A stretch of 16,435 bases of DNA. It comes from UBA1740 sp045587025. GTDB taxonomy: Bacteria > Bacillota > Clostridia > Oscillospirales > CAG-272. Shown here piece by piece: positions 6,875 through 15,077 of the stretch. Location: assembly GCA_045587025.1 (NCBI GenBank), contig JAZNBK010000028.1:1-16435 (forward strand). Reading direction: 5' to 3'. Position numbers and translations under genes: made by a program. The number at the start of each line of letters is the position of its first letter. Positions within the stretch are counted from its first letter, which is position 1. The notes beneath the pieces were generated by a model. That model saw only the letters and a list, made by a program, of their open reading frames with translations. It was not told where the DNA came from and searched no databases.

Positions 6875-6901
6875 TATACTATAAAAATTGATAAAAGTCA
6901 A
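6873..6901 (-). promoter_or_regulatory. Sigma-A-type promoter of the lipoprotein gene
   Basis: The minus strand reads TTGACT (6896-6901), a 17-bp spacer and TATACT (6873-6878), close to consensus. The leader to the ATG at 6810 would be about 55 nt. Confidence 0.75.
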
Positions 6902-6954
6902 GATAATTTGGACATTATCTATTATTTTGTAAAAAATTAACGAATTCGAAAAAT

Positions 6955-8055
6955 TCAGCTATCGAGATATTCGCGCAAAATTTTGGAACGGCTCGGATGC
7001 CTTAGCTTTCTCAATGCTTTGGCTTCAATTTGTCGGATTCTTTCTCGAGTTATATCAAATTCTTGCCCAACCTCTTCTAACGTATGAGGTCTTCCGTCGT
7101 CGAGACCGAAGCGGAGACGAATAACCTTTTCTTCCCTTGGTAAAAGCGTATGTAATACCGTTATCAGCTGCTCTTTCAGAAGCGCATACGAAGCCGTTTC
7201 CGTCGGGGCGGGCGAATCATTATCTTCGACAAAATCGCCGAGATGACTGTCCTCCTCTTCGCCTATCGGAGTTTCAAGAGAAATAGGGTCTTGCGCAATT
7301 TTCATTATTTCGCGCACTCTGCTTTCGGGCATGTCCATTGCAACCGCTATTTCGTTTACGGTAGGTTCCCGTCCAAATTCTTGAAGAAGTTGACGGGTTG
7401 TCCGAGATACCTTGTGAATAGTTTCAACCATATGTACGGGAATACGAATAGTCCTCGACTGGTCGGCAATTGCTCTTGTGATTGCTTGTCTTATCCACCA
7501 GGTCGCATAGGTCGAAAATTTATATCCTTTTCGATAATCGAATTTTTCTACCGCCTTCATCAAGCCAAGATTTCCCTCTTGGATTAAATCTAAAAGGTAC
7601 ATTCCCTTTCCCGTATGTCTTTTGGCAATGCTGACTACTAAACGCAAATTAGCGTTTACAAGCTCTTCTTTTGCCGTTTTGCTTCCCAATTCTATTTGTT
7701 CCGCGAGATATGCTTCTCTTTCGGCAGAAATTAGTGGAAGACTACCGATTTCCTTTAGATACATTCTGACAGGATCATCTACAGGCAATCCTTCTGCCGA
7801 GAAAAGCTTGTTTAATTTGTCGGGATCATCAAGTAAATCAAATTCTCGTTCAATTTCGTCTAAATTTTCTTGCTCCAAAATGATTTCGTCATTTTCGCTA
7901 TCGTCCAATGAGGCATAGGTTTTTTCCATTTCTTCAATATCAAAATCTATGTCCTCAAGGGCTTTCATAATATGACTTTCTACAAGTGATGAATCGTTTT
8001 TTGACTGATTGATTAATTCATCAACATCAATAATTTCTTTATCCTCAGTGTGCAT
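6955..8055 (-). CDS. rpoD: RNA polymerase housekeeping sigma factor RpoD/SigA, second tandem copy
   Basis: This primary sigma factor is 366 residues and gives RNA polymerase its promoter specificity. It has an acidic N-terminus (1-90), region 1.2 (DDPVRMYLKEIG, 93-104), region 2 (~136-206, with the -10 recognition helix STYATWWIRQAITRAIADQ), region 3 (~207-290, ending with the GDFVED finger segment at 273-278), and region 4 with helix-turn-helix TLEEVGQEFDITRERIRQIE at 325-344. It aligns without gaps to its upstream neighbour over 363 residues. Between residues 136 and 210 only four positions differ, and the 4.2 helix differs at two. It starts 21 nt after that gene, with AGAGGA before the ATG, so it is in the same operon. 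There are no signs of decay, and both copies should read similar promoters. Confidence 0.95.
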   Translation of the reverse strand: MHTEDKEIIDVDELINQSKNDSSLVESHIMKALEDIDFDIEEMEKTYASLDDSENDEIILEQENLDEIEREFDLLDDPDKLNKLFSAEGLPVDDPVRMYLKEIGSLPLISAEREAYLAEQIELGSKTAKEELVNANLRLVVSIAKRHTGKGMYLLDLIQEGNLGLMKAVEKFDYRKGYKFSTYATWWIRQAITRAIADQSRTIRIPVHMVETIHKVSRTTRQLLQEFGREPTVNEIAVAMDMPESRVREIMKIAQDPISLETPIGEEEDSHLGDFVEDNDSPAPTETASYALLKEQLITVLHTLLPREEKVIRLRFGLDDGRPHTLEEVGQEFDITRERIRQIEAKALRKLRHPSRSKILREYLDS

Positions 8056-8076
8056 TCAAATTCCTCTTTTAGTAAA

Positions 8077-9168
8077 TTAATCTCTTTGTAAAAGCTTTGC
8101 ACGTGTTGGATGTCTTAATTTTCTTAATGCCTTTGCCTCAATTTGTCTTATACGTTCACGTGTTATATCAAATTGTTTTCCAACTTCTTCCAAGGTGTGT
8201 GGTCTGCCGTCCTCAAGCCCGAAACGAAGCTTCAGTACCTGTTCTTCTCGAGGGGTGAGAGTATGAAGCACAGCGCACAGCTGCTCTCTCATAAAGGCGG
8301 CGTTTGCTGCCTCTACGGGCGAAAGCGTTTCGGTATCTTCAACAAAGTCTCCGAGGTGGCTGTCCTCCTCTTCGCCTATCGGTGTTTCAAGCGAGACGGG
8401 GTCCTGCGCGATTTTCATTATTTCACGTACCTTTTCGGAAGGAATTTCAAGCTGCTTTGCGATTTCATCTATAGTAGGTTCTCTTCCTAATTCTTGAAGC
8501 AATTGACGCGCAGTACGGGATACACGATGTATAGTTTCGACCATATGAACAGGAATACGAATAGTTCTCGCCTGGTCTGCAATTGCTCTGGTAATTGCCT
8601 GTCTTATCCACCAGGTCGCATAGGTCGAAAACTTATATCCCTTTCGGTAATCAAATTTTTCTACCGCCTTCATCAAGCCAAGATTTCCTTCTTGAATTAA
8701 GTCAAGAAAGAACATTCCTTTTCCTACGTGACGCTTTGCTATACTTACTACAAGTCGGAGATTTGCCTCAACTAATTCGTTTTTCGCTTCCTTGTTACCG
8801 TTAGAAACCTGTTCTGCGAGATACATTTCTCTCTCGCCGGAAAGCAACGGAATTTTACCGATTTCTTTTAGATACATTCTGACCGGATCGTCAGGCGAGA
8901 TACCCTCGGAAGATAAAATCTTTTCCATTTTTTGAGGATTTTTGAACAAATCTAAGCTTTGCTCTAACTCCAAATTATCTTCGTTTAAAAAGTCGGGAGA
9001 ATCAATTCCGTTGGCATCCAACGCTTCGCTCATATCTTCTATCTGTTCAATATCATAATCGATATCTTCAAGAGCTTTCATGATGTCGCTGTCAGAAGGT
9101 ACGCTTTCCCCTGTATTTTTTTCTATCAAATTGTTTACATCAATTATTTTTTTATCGTCCAGATTCAT
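8077..9168 (-). CDS. rpoD: RNA polymerase housekeeping sigma factor RpoD/SigA, first tandem copy
   Basis: This 363-residue primary sigma factor sits in the standard position after dnaG. Region 1.2 begins at DDPVRMYLKEIG (93-104). Region 2 is complete (NLRLVVSIAKRH through RTIRIPVHM, 136-209). Region 3 ends at the HLGDFVED linker, and the region 4.2 helix-turn-helix spans 325-352, ending KALRKLRHP. Its length is typical of Clostridia, which lack the long non-conserved insert of proteobacterial sigma-70. The ATG overlaps the dnaG stop by 4 nt and is preceded by GAGGGA. By position this is the likelier ancestral copy; which of the pair is the main sigma factor cannot be decided from sequence. 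Confidence 0.97.
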   Translation of the reverse strand: MNLDDKKIIDVNNLIEKNTGESVPSDSDIMKALEDIDYDIEQIEDMSEALDANGIDSPDFLNEDNLELEQSLDLFKNPQKMEKILSSEGISPDDPVRMYLKEIGKIPLLSGEREMYLAEQVSNGNKEAKNELVEANLRLVVSIAKRHVGKGMFFLDLIQEGNLGLMKAVEKFDYRKGYKFSTYATWWIRQAITRAIADQARTIRIPVHMVETIHRVSRTARQLLQELGREPTIDEIAKQLEIPSEKVREIMKIAQDPVSLETPIGEEEDSHLGDFVEDTETLSPVEAANAAFMREQLCAVLHTLTPREEQVLKLRFGLEDGRPHTLEEVGKQFDITRERIRQIEAKALRKLRHPTRAKLLQRD

Positions 9169-10970
9169 ATATTTCCCTCGCTATCTGATGATTTTTTCAT
9201 TTTTTCTATTGAAGCTCGTTTAATGCTTATGATTTTATTTAAATCTTCTAAGCTGTTAACTGACTCCTCGTTGCTTTTTTCGTTGATTGATACCTTTAAG
9301 GTGTTGACAACGTCTAAAAATACGTCTAAGCCGTTGTTTTGTAATGACATACGCGTAACTTTCATCTTGACAATTCGTCCGACTTCGTTGGGCGTAAAAA
9401 TTGCATCAAGCTGTTTGTCATCCAAAATTCCGTCATAGGTATTATCACGAATGTATGAAAAGACCTTTTTACCGAAAGAAGTAAAAAAATCATTTTCAGA
9501 TAATAAACCGTCCTTGCCAAAAGATTTTTTTCTAAATTCCGGATATAATAACAACATTCCCAATACGGCCTCTTCCGCCCTCGCGACCGAAGGAGCTTTT
9601 GCAAAATCGGTATTTACTCTATCCATAAATCCGGCAGCAGTCTGATGTATCTTTTGAGTTTCCTTTGCGTTGTTTTCCTTACGCAATTTTGCAACGTTAC
9701 GCTCTACGTCGTGTTTTATGCTTTTTTCGTCAATTTCCATTTTTTTGGAAAGCTCTTTTATGTATATTTCTCTTTCTGCCGAATAATATACCGTAGAAAT
9801 TATCTTGCACAGCTCTGCGCAAGCTGTTATTTTTTCTTGCGGAACGGAAATGTCGTATTTTGAAAGCACTTTTTCCATATTAAAGTCGAATTTTGTTCGG
9901 CTCTCAGTCAGTATAGAGCGAAAGGCGGAAACGCCGTATTTTTGAATATATTCATCAGGATCCTTGGCGCCCGCCATTTTTAAAACCTTTACCTCAAGAC
10001 CAACCGCTTCAAGCAAAGACATTGCTTTTGTAGCTGCCTTTTGCCCCGCTTCGTCACTGTCGTAAGCAATAATTACTTTTTTTGTATATCTGCTCATTAA
10101 TCTCGCCTGCTCGGGAGTAATGGCAGTGCCAAGTGTGGCAACGGCATTGGAAATGCCAACAGCATGAAGTGCAATGACGTCCATATATCCTTCGCATAGA
10201 ATTAAAGCTTCTTCGCAGTGGTGTCTTGCAAAATTAAGCGCAAATAAGCTTTTACTCTTTTTGAAAACGGGAGTGTCGGAGGAATTTTTGTATTTTGGTA
10301 AGCTATCATCCATAACTCTTCCACCAAACGCAATAACATTTCCCGCAGGATCAATTATAGGAAACATTACCCTGTTTCGAAATGAAGAAAAAATAGTTTT
10401 ATTGTTGTCGCTCCTCGTGCATAGGAATCCGGTAACAAGCTCTTCGTCGGTATATCCCTTTGATTTCATATAATTTATAAAATCAAAACCGCTCGGGGCA
10501 AATCCTAATCCAAAATGTTTAATTATTGAGTTGGAAAGACGTCGTTTTTCTGAAAGATAGTCTAAGGCGACGGCTGCGTTTTCATTTTTTTCGTACAAAC
10601 AAGCATGAAAATATTTGGCAGCATCCTTATTCATCGACATATATCTTGAGCGGTCGTATCGCTTATCGTTGTTATTTCCATCGCGTGTTACGGTAATGCC
10701 AACACGTTTTGCAAGAAACTCTACGGCGTCCTCAAAGTCAAGATTTTCAGCGCGTTTTATAAACGTTATAGCATTTCCTCCAGCGCCGCAACCGAAACAA
10801 TAAAAGCTATTATCGGAAGGATAAACGGTGAAAGAAGGAGAACGCTCGCTGTGAAACGGGCACAAGCCCTTCATGAGAGAACCGGCTCTTTGCAGTGAAA
10901 CGTACGACGAAATCAGAGAATCAATGTCAGTTCTGTTTAAAATCTCATCAATGACTGCTCTATCTATCAT
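9165..10970 (-). CDS. dnaG: DNA primase
   Basis: DnaG makes RNA primers for chromosomal replication and works with the replicative helicase. From the chosen start it is 601 residues. The N-terminal zinc-binding domain has C37, H40, C58 and C61 (CPFH...CFGC). The RNA-polymerase core with Toprim fold carries EGYMD (E260) and the metal-binding DSD (304-306), followed by KDPDE. The rest is the helicase-interaction domain. An in-frame ATG at 10988 was not chosen, because the ATG at 10970 has GGAGG 6 nt upstream and makes a 4-nt ATGA overlap with dgt, while the earlier one lies inside dgt without a site. Order dgt-dnaG-rpoD is common in Clostridia. Confidence 0.96.
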   Translation of the reverse strand: MIDRAVIDEILNRTDIDSLISSYVSLQRAGSLMKGLCPFHSERSPSFTVYPSDNSFYCFGCGAGGNAITFIKRAENLDFEDAVEFLAKRVGITVTRDGNNNDKRYDRSRYMSMNKDAAKYFHACLYEKNENAAVALDYLSEKRRLSNSIIKHFGLGFAPSGFDFINYMKSKGYTDEELVTGFLCTRSDNNKTIFSSFRNRVMFPIIDPAGNVIAFGGRVMDDSLPKYKNSSDTPVFKKSKSLFALNFARHHCEEALILCEGYMDVIALHAVGISNAVATLGTAITPEQARLMSRYTKKVIIAYDSDEAGQKAATKAMSLLEAVGLEVKVLKMAGAKDPDEYIQKYGVSAFRSILTESRTKFDFNMEKVLSKYDISVPQEKITACAELCKIISTVYYSAEREIYIKELSKKMEIDEKSIKHDVERNVAKLRKENNAKETQKIHQTAAGFMDRVNTDFAKAPSVARAEEAVLGMLLLYPEFRKKSFGKDGLLSENDFFTSFGKKVFSYIRDNTYDGILDDKQLDAIFTPNEVGRIVKMKVTRMSLQNNGLDVFLDVVNTLKVSINEKSNEESVNSLEDLNKIISIKRASIEKMKKSSDSEGNI

Positions 10971-11980
10971 ACGTTTCCTCCTTGCCAAGTTTTTGGTACA
11001 AACAAGTCGCGGTAAAGTTCGATAGCGTATCTGTCAGTCATTCCCGAAATAAAATCGCAGATGCATCTTTCAAGTCCGTCACGGTTTATATTGTTATAAT
11101 ACAATTTGGGCATCTGCTCGGGTTTTTCTTTGAAATATTGGAATAAACTTATCAAAAGATCTTGAGTTTTTTGTTCTTCGGCTTTGGCGACCGGATGTGT
11201 ATATACGTTTTTAAAGAGATAATCTCTAAGTTCATCCGTTGCCTCTCCAATTTCACTTGTCATAGAAATTTTATCCGTGTCGGTGCTCGCTAAAATCACG
11301 GATGAAACCATTGTGTTTATTCTTTCGCTATGGCCTCTTCCGAGTACCTTTAATATTTCTTTCGGAATATCATCGAGCGATAGGATACTGGCTCTGCAGG
11401 CATCGTCAATATCGTGATTTATATAAGCAATTCTGTCAGCGAATTTAACGATAACGCCTTCGAGCGTTGACGCCAAATTTTTCCCCGTGTGATTGACAAT
11501 TCCGTCTCTCACCTCAAAGGTTAAATTAAGACCTTCTCCGTCTTTTTCGAGGAAATCCACGACGCGTAAGCTTTGTTCGTAATGAGTAAATGATTTGTCA
11601 AAGCAGCGTTGCATTGCAATTTCACCCGCATGGCCGAACGGAGTATGTCCGAGATCGTGCCCCAACGCAGCAGCTTCACTTAGATCTTCGTTCAGATTTA
11701 AAGCTCTTGCAATAATTCTCGCAATTTGTGTAACCTCTAAAGTGTGCGTCATTCTCGTTCTGTAATGCTCGTCGGAAGGCGAGAAAAAAACCTGTGTTTT
11801 ATGCATTAATCTTCTAAAAGATTTAGAGTGAATTATTCTATCTCTGTCACGTTGAAACTCCGTGCGAATTTCACAGGGAGTATACGGATGCATTCTTCCT
11901 TTGGTGTTGGAAGTAAGGAAAGCATAAGGAGATAGTAATAGTTTTTCTCTATCTAAAAATCTTTTCGAAATATTTTCCAT
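10967..11980 (-). CDS. dgt: Deoxyguanosinetriphosphate triphosphohydrolase-like protein (HD domain)
   Basis: This 337-residue HD-superfamily enzyme of the dGTPase-like class hydrolyses dNTPs to nucleosides and tripolyphosphate, lowering dNTP pools. Metal ligands are H79 (MTHTLEV), H108-D109 (LGHDLGH) and D182 (FADRIAYINHDID). The N-terminal motif RDRDRIIHSKSFRRLMHKTQVF is also typical. The length matches the short class of about 330-340 residues. AAGGAGG lies 8 nt before the ATG, a strong site fitting the first gene of an operon. It is coupled to dnaG. The 95-bp upstream gap is very AT-rich, with TTGCCT and TATATA-like hexamers but no promoter with standard spacing that I would call. Confidence 0.95.
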   Translation of the reverse strand: MENISKRFLDREKLLLSPYAFLTSNTKGRMHPYTPCEIRTEFQRDRDRIIHSKSFRRLMHKTQVFFSPSDEHYRTRMTHTLEVTQIARIIARALNLNEDLSEAAALGHDLGHTPFGHAGEIAMQRCFDKSFTHYEQSLRVVDFLEKDGEGLNLTFEVRDGIVNHTGKNLASTLEGVIVKFADRIAYINHDIDDACRASILSLDDIPKEILKVLGRGHSERINTMVSSVILASTDTDKISMTSEIGEATDELRDYLFKNVYTHPVAKAEEQKTQDLLISLFQYFKEKPEQMPKLYYNNINRDGLERCICDFISGMTDRYAIELYRDLFVPKTWQGGNV

Positions 11981-12075
11981 AAAATCGCCTCCTTAATGTT
12001 AGTATATATAAGTAATATACGCAAGAAATAGGCAAAATACTTTTATTTTCAAAAAAAGTAAATAAAAAAGTTATT

Positions 12076-12699
12076 TTAAGGAATAATGTCAAATATTTTT
12101 TCCAAAAACTCAATTTTTGCTCTGCCTGCGCACAATTCATTTAAATCTTCAACGAATTTTTCACAATTGTTTTCGGGAATTGAAATGGTAAATTCAATGT
12201 TTTGCGAAAAAATCAAATTATCAATTTTGTAATTACTTGAGTCAACTTTAAATTTAATTTTACTATATTCAGAATAACCGCAACTAATTTTATACAAATC
12301 ATGCATTTTGTACGTTATAATTTCAGCGTCGGTGAGAGCAAGCTTCGCCGCTTCGGTATATGCGTGAACGAGTCCGCCTGTGCCAAGTAAAATTCCGCCG
12401 AAATAACGTGTTACAACAATGGCGACATCGGTGCAGGAGGACTTCCTGATCACGTCTAAAACGGGCAACCCCGCAGTACCCTGCGGCTCTCCGTCATCGC
12501 TGTATCTCGTTATAGAATTATCTCTCGTTATATATGCATAAACATTATGTCTTGCATCAGGATATTTATTTTTTATTTTCTTTACAAATTCAATGCCCTC
12601 AGCTTCATTTTTAATTGGCTGAGCGTTCCCTATGAAAATAGATTTTCTATCTTCAAATGAAGAAGCTCCCGAGTGCTTTACGGTAGTATAGGCGTTCAT
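12076..12699 (-). CDS. yigZ: YigZ/IMPACT family protein
   Basis: This is 207 residues from the chosen start. The UPF0029/IMPACT N-terminal domain (~1-115) carries the family signature RYSDDGEPQGTAG followed by VTRYFGGILLGTGGLVHAY. The smaller C-terminal domain (~135-205) has a ferredoxin-like pattern. Bacterial members have no settled function; eukaryotic IMPACT regulates the kinase GCN2, and a translation-linked role is only suggested. An in-frame ATG at 12732 would add 11 residues and overlap hflX, but GGAGAAG just upstream of 12699 supports the shorter form, which starts 4 nt after the hflX stop. Confidence 0.92.
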   Translation of the reverse strand: MNAYTTVKHSGASSFEDRKSIFIGNAQPIKNEAEGIEFVKKIKNKYPDARHNVYAYITRDNSITRYSDDGEPQGTAGLPVLDVIRKSSCTDVAIVVTRYFGGILLGTGGLVHAYTEAAKLALTDAEIITYKMHDLYKISCGYSEYSKIKFKVDSSNYKIDNLIFSQNIEFTISIPENNCEKFVEDLNELCAGRAKIEFLEKIFDIIP

Positions 12700-12703
12700 A
12701 ATT

Positions 12704-13957
12704 TCACTTCTCCGATACAAAATATTCTTCATATAGTGAAGGAATGTTCCCCTTGAAGGTTACGCAAACAGAAATATATTCATCTTTATATTCTACTTTT
12801 TCTACACTAGCATCCCTATACAAAGAATTCAATAATTTAGAGTTATTATAGGGCAGATGAATTACAACCGACTTTTGTTCCTCGCTCAGAACCTTTTGAA
12901 TCAATTGTAAAAGGTTATCTATTCCCTCTCCGCTTTTGGCTGAAATATATACTGTATTCTCTTTTGCCTGAAATATTTTATCTTCGGCTCTATCACATTT
13001 ATTATATACGTAAATAGTCGTCTTTCCAACCGCATTAAGCTCGGTGAGCAAATCGCAAGTAACTTGTAAATGCTCCTCATATGACGGATCTGAATAATCA
13101 ATGACTATCATAAGAATATCGGCATAAAAAGCTTCATCGAGCGTGGATTTAAATGCTTTTATTAAATGATGAGGAAGATTTCTTATTAAACCTACCGTGT
13201 CGGTTAAAAGAACTGTTTCTCCATCAGGCAAGGTCAACCTTCTGGTAGTAGGATCAAGAGTGGCAAATAGCTTATCTTCGGTAAGCACGCCTGCGTCAGT
13301 CAGATAATTGAGCAAGGTGGATTTACCTGCATTAGTATAACCTACGATAGCAATCTTCGGCAATTGACTTCTATCTCTCGCAGCCCGCATCACCATTCTG
13401 TTTTTTTCCATTTCTGCGATTTGCGCTTCGATGGATGCAATTCTCCTATGGATGTGTCTGCGGTCGGTTTCTAGTTTTGATTCGCCGGGGCCTCTCGTTC
13501 CTATTCTTCCCTCTTGACGAGATAATTCAATTCCTTTTCCGGTTAATCTTGGAATAGTATATTTTAATTGGGCAAGCTCTACCTGCATTTTTCCCTCTCC
13601 CGTTACAGCGTGAAGAGCAAAAATGTCGAGAATAAGCATAGTCCTGTCTATAACGTTTACGCCTGTATCTTCTTCAATGTTTCTTATTTGCGCGGGTGAT
13701 AGTTCAAAATCGAATATTAAAAGTTCAATAGAGTTATTTTTACACATCTCGGATAGCTCTTTGATTTTTCCGCTTCCGATACAGGTTCTTGGATCAAAGG
13801 AATCTTTTATTTGTATAACTTTTGCAAACGCTTCTCCGCCCGCAGTTTCCAAAAGACGTTCAAGCTCAGCCAAACTATCTTCGCAGTCGGATAACTGCGA
13901 AGAATTTTTTGCAATACCTACAAGAATAGCTTTTTGCTGAATTTTTTGTTCTTCCAT
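12704..13957 (-). CDS. hflX: Ribosome-associated GTPase HflX
   Basis: This is 417 residues, the normal length. HflX splits stalled or hibernating 70S ribosomes using GTP. The N-terminal HflX domain (1-~195) includes the Gly-rich segment GTRGPGESKLETDRR (153-167), then a coiled-coil stretch. The GTPase domain has G1 GYTNAGKS (206-213), the G2 region with DPTTRR, G3 DTVG (253-256) and G4 NKCD (319-322). A short C-terminal domain follows. AAGGAGG sits ahead of the ATG. It lies 36 bp after the terminator-like hairpin of rpmE, with no obvious promoter in that gap, so expression may come from read-through of the rpmE transcript. Confidence 0.96.
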   Translation of the reverse strand: MEEQKIQQKAILVGIAKNSSQLSDCEDSLAELERLLETAGGEAFAKVIQIKDSFDPRTCIGSGKIKELSEMCKNNSIELLIFDFELSPAQIRNIEEDTGVNVIDRTMLILDIFALHAVTGEGKMQVELAQLKYTIPRLTGKGIELSRQEGRIGTRGPGESKLETDRRHIHRRIASIEAQIAEMEKNRMVMRAARDRSQLPKIAIVGYTNAGKSTLLNYLTDAGVLTEDKLFATLDPTTRRLTLPDGETVLLTDTVGLIRNLPHHLIKAFKSTLDEAFYADILMIVIDYSDPSYEEHLQVTCDLLTELNAVGKTTIYVYNKCDRAEDKIFQAKENTVYISAKSGEGIDNLLQLIQKVLSEEQKSVVIHLPYNNSKLLNSLYRDASVEKVEYKDEYISVCVTFKGNIPSLYEEYFVSEK

Positions 13958-13987
13958 ATATACCTCCTTATAACTCCATTGATGTAG

Positions 13988-14015
13988 AAAAAAGGCGTGA
14001 GAAAAGTCTCACGCC
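13988..14015 (-). terminator. Intrinsic terminator after rpmE
   Basis: GGCGTGAGA (13994-14002) pairs perfectly with TCTCACGCC (14007-14015) around a 4-nt loop. On the minus strand six T follow. It lies between rpmE and hflX and would make hflX expression depend on read-through or another promoter. Confidence 0.88.
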
Positions 14016-14033
14016 AAATTCTCTACTAAAAAA

Positions 14034-14240
14034 TTACTTACCACTTGCTGCAAGACGCTTCTTGAACTTGTCAACACGTCCGCCAACATCTACGAACTTT
14101 TGCTTTCCTGTATAGAAAGGATGGCATTTAGAGCATATATCGACAAACATATCGCCCTTTGCAGAACGAGTGGTTACTGTTTCTCCACAAGCACATTTAA
14201 TTGTTGCCTCTTTATATTCGGGATGAATTCCAGCTTTCAT
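14034..14240 (-). CDS. rpmE: 50S ribosomal protein L31, zinc-binding type
   Basis: This is 68 residues, the usual L31 length. L31 is a small protein at the subunit bridge of the ribosome. C16 and C18 with C36 and C39 form the zinc-binding set, so this is the zinc-containing C+ form rather than the zinc-independent paralogue made during zinc starvation. The HPFYTGKQKFVDVGGRVDKF segment is the family signature. GAGGTG precedes the ATG. It has its own promoter and terminator, so it is mainly monocistronic. Confidence 0.97.
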   Translation of the reverse strand: MKAGIHPEYKEATIKCACGETVTTRSAKGDMFVDICSKCHPFYTGKQKFVDVGGRVDKFKKRLAASGK

Positions 14241-14277
14241 TTTAACACCTCTTAACCTATAAATTATATTACGGTTT

Positions 14278-14306
14278 ATTATAGCATATCATTTTTGAAT
14301 TTGCAA
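14278..14306 (-). promoter_or_regulatory. Sigma-A-type promoter of rpmE
   Basis: The minus strand reads TTGCAA (14301-14306), a 17-bp spacer and a perfect TATAAT (14278-14283). It lies 27 bp past the stop codon of sigE. No GC-rich terminator separates sigE from it, so sigE transcripts may run into rpmE. Confidence 0.8.
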
Positions 14307-14333
14307 TAGTTTTTTGGAATTTTTTCAAAAAAA

Positions 14334-15062
14334 TTATACTTTTTCGGCAATTTCCATTCTTAAACGCTCCATTATCTTTTTTTCTAACCTTGAAATGTAT
14401 GATTGTGATATGCCAAGCATATCTGCTACTTCTTTTTGCGTGCGTTCTCTTCCGCCGTTCAAGCCAAATCTTAATTCTATAATCAATCTCTCTCTATCAT
14501 CAAGGTCAGCGACTGATTTTCTGACAATTTTTCTTTCTTCGTATTCTTCAATTCGCCTGCATACGACGTCGGCATCACTGCCAAGTACGTCCGATAATAA
14601 AAGCTCATTTCCGTCCCAGTCCACATTTAGTGGTTCTTCAATGGAAATTTCTTTTCTCTGAGAATTGTTTTTTCTGATATACATTAGAATTTCGTTTTCG
14701 ATACAACGGGAGGCGTAGGTCGCTAATTTTATATTTTTATCAATTTGGAAGGTGTTAATAGCTTTCATCAACCCAACGGTGCCTATCGAAATCAGTTCTT
14801 CTATTCCTATCCCCGTATTATCGAATTTTTTCGCTATATAAACTACAAGCCGTAAGTTATGTACTACCAACGTGTTTTTTGCGCTCTCGGAAAAATTCTT
14901 TTTTTGCAAAGCTTCCGTTTCCTCTTCATGTGTCAAAGGGGGCGGAAGAACGTCCGGTCCGTTTATATAATATATTTCGTTGCTTTTTCTATTAAAAAAT
15001 ATTTTCCTAAAAAAATTGAGACAAAAAGCAAGAATTTTTTTGATAAAATTAATTAAAAACAT
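14334..15062 (-). CDS. sigE: Sporulation sigma factor SigE (pro-sigma-E)
   Basis: This 242-residue protein is the first mother-cell sporulation sigma factor, made as an inactive membrane-associated precursor. The N-terminal ~30 residues form a hydrophobic, basic pro-sequence ending at EIYYINGPD, the region where B. subtilis pro-sigma-E (EVYYIGG) is cut. Region 2 contains NLRLVVYIAKKFDNTG, LISIGTVGLMKAINTF and KLATYASRCIENEILMYIR. The segment NVDWDGNELLLSDVLG is a SigE/SigK hallmark. Region 4.2 has TQKEVADMLGISQSYISRLEK. GGGGTGAAG precedes the ATG. It follows spoIIGA after 15 nt, the conserved spoIIG arrangement. Confidence 0.97.
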   Translation of the reverse strand: MFLINFIKKILAFCLNFFRKIFFNRKSNEIYYINGPDVLPPPLTHEEETEALQKKNFSESAKNTLVVHNLRLVVYIAKKFDNTGIGIEELISIGTVGLMKAINTFQIDKNIKLATYASRCIENEILMYIRKNNSQRKEISIEEPLNVDWDGNELLLSDVLGSDADVVCRRIEEYEERKIVRKSVADLDDRERLIIELRFGLNGGRERTQKEVADMLGISQSYISRLEKKIMERLRMEIAEKV

Positions 15063-15077
15063 TTCTTCACCCCATAA

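Noticed and set aside
6902..6954. Terminator after the second rpoD copy
   Set aside because: Only a weak AT-rich stem around GAATT/AATTC followed by a short T run is visible, which is too weak to call.
10971..10988. Longer DnaG start adding six residues
   Set aside because: The ATG at 10970 has GGAGG at the right distance and a 4-nt overlap with dgt. The upstream ATG lies inside dgt without a site.
12700..12732. Longer YigZ start adding 11 residues
   Set aside because: It would overlap the hflX end by 29 nt and has no ribosome binding site, whereas GGAGAAG supports the ATG at 12699.
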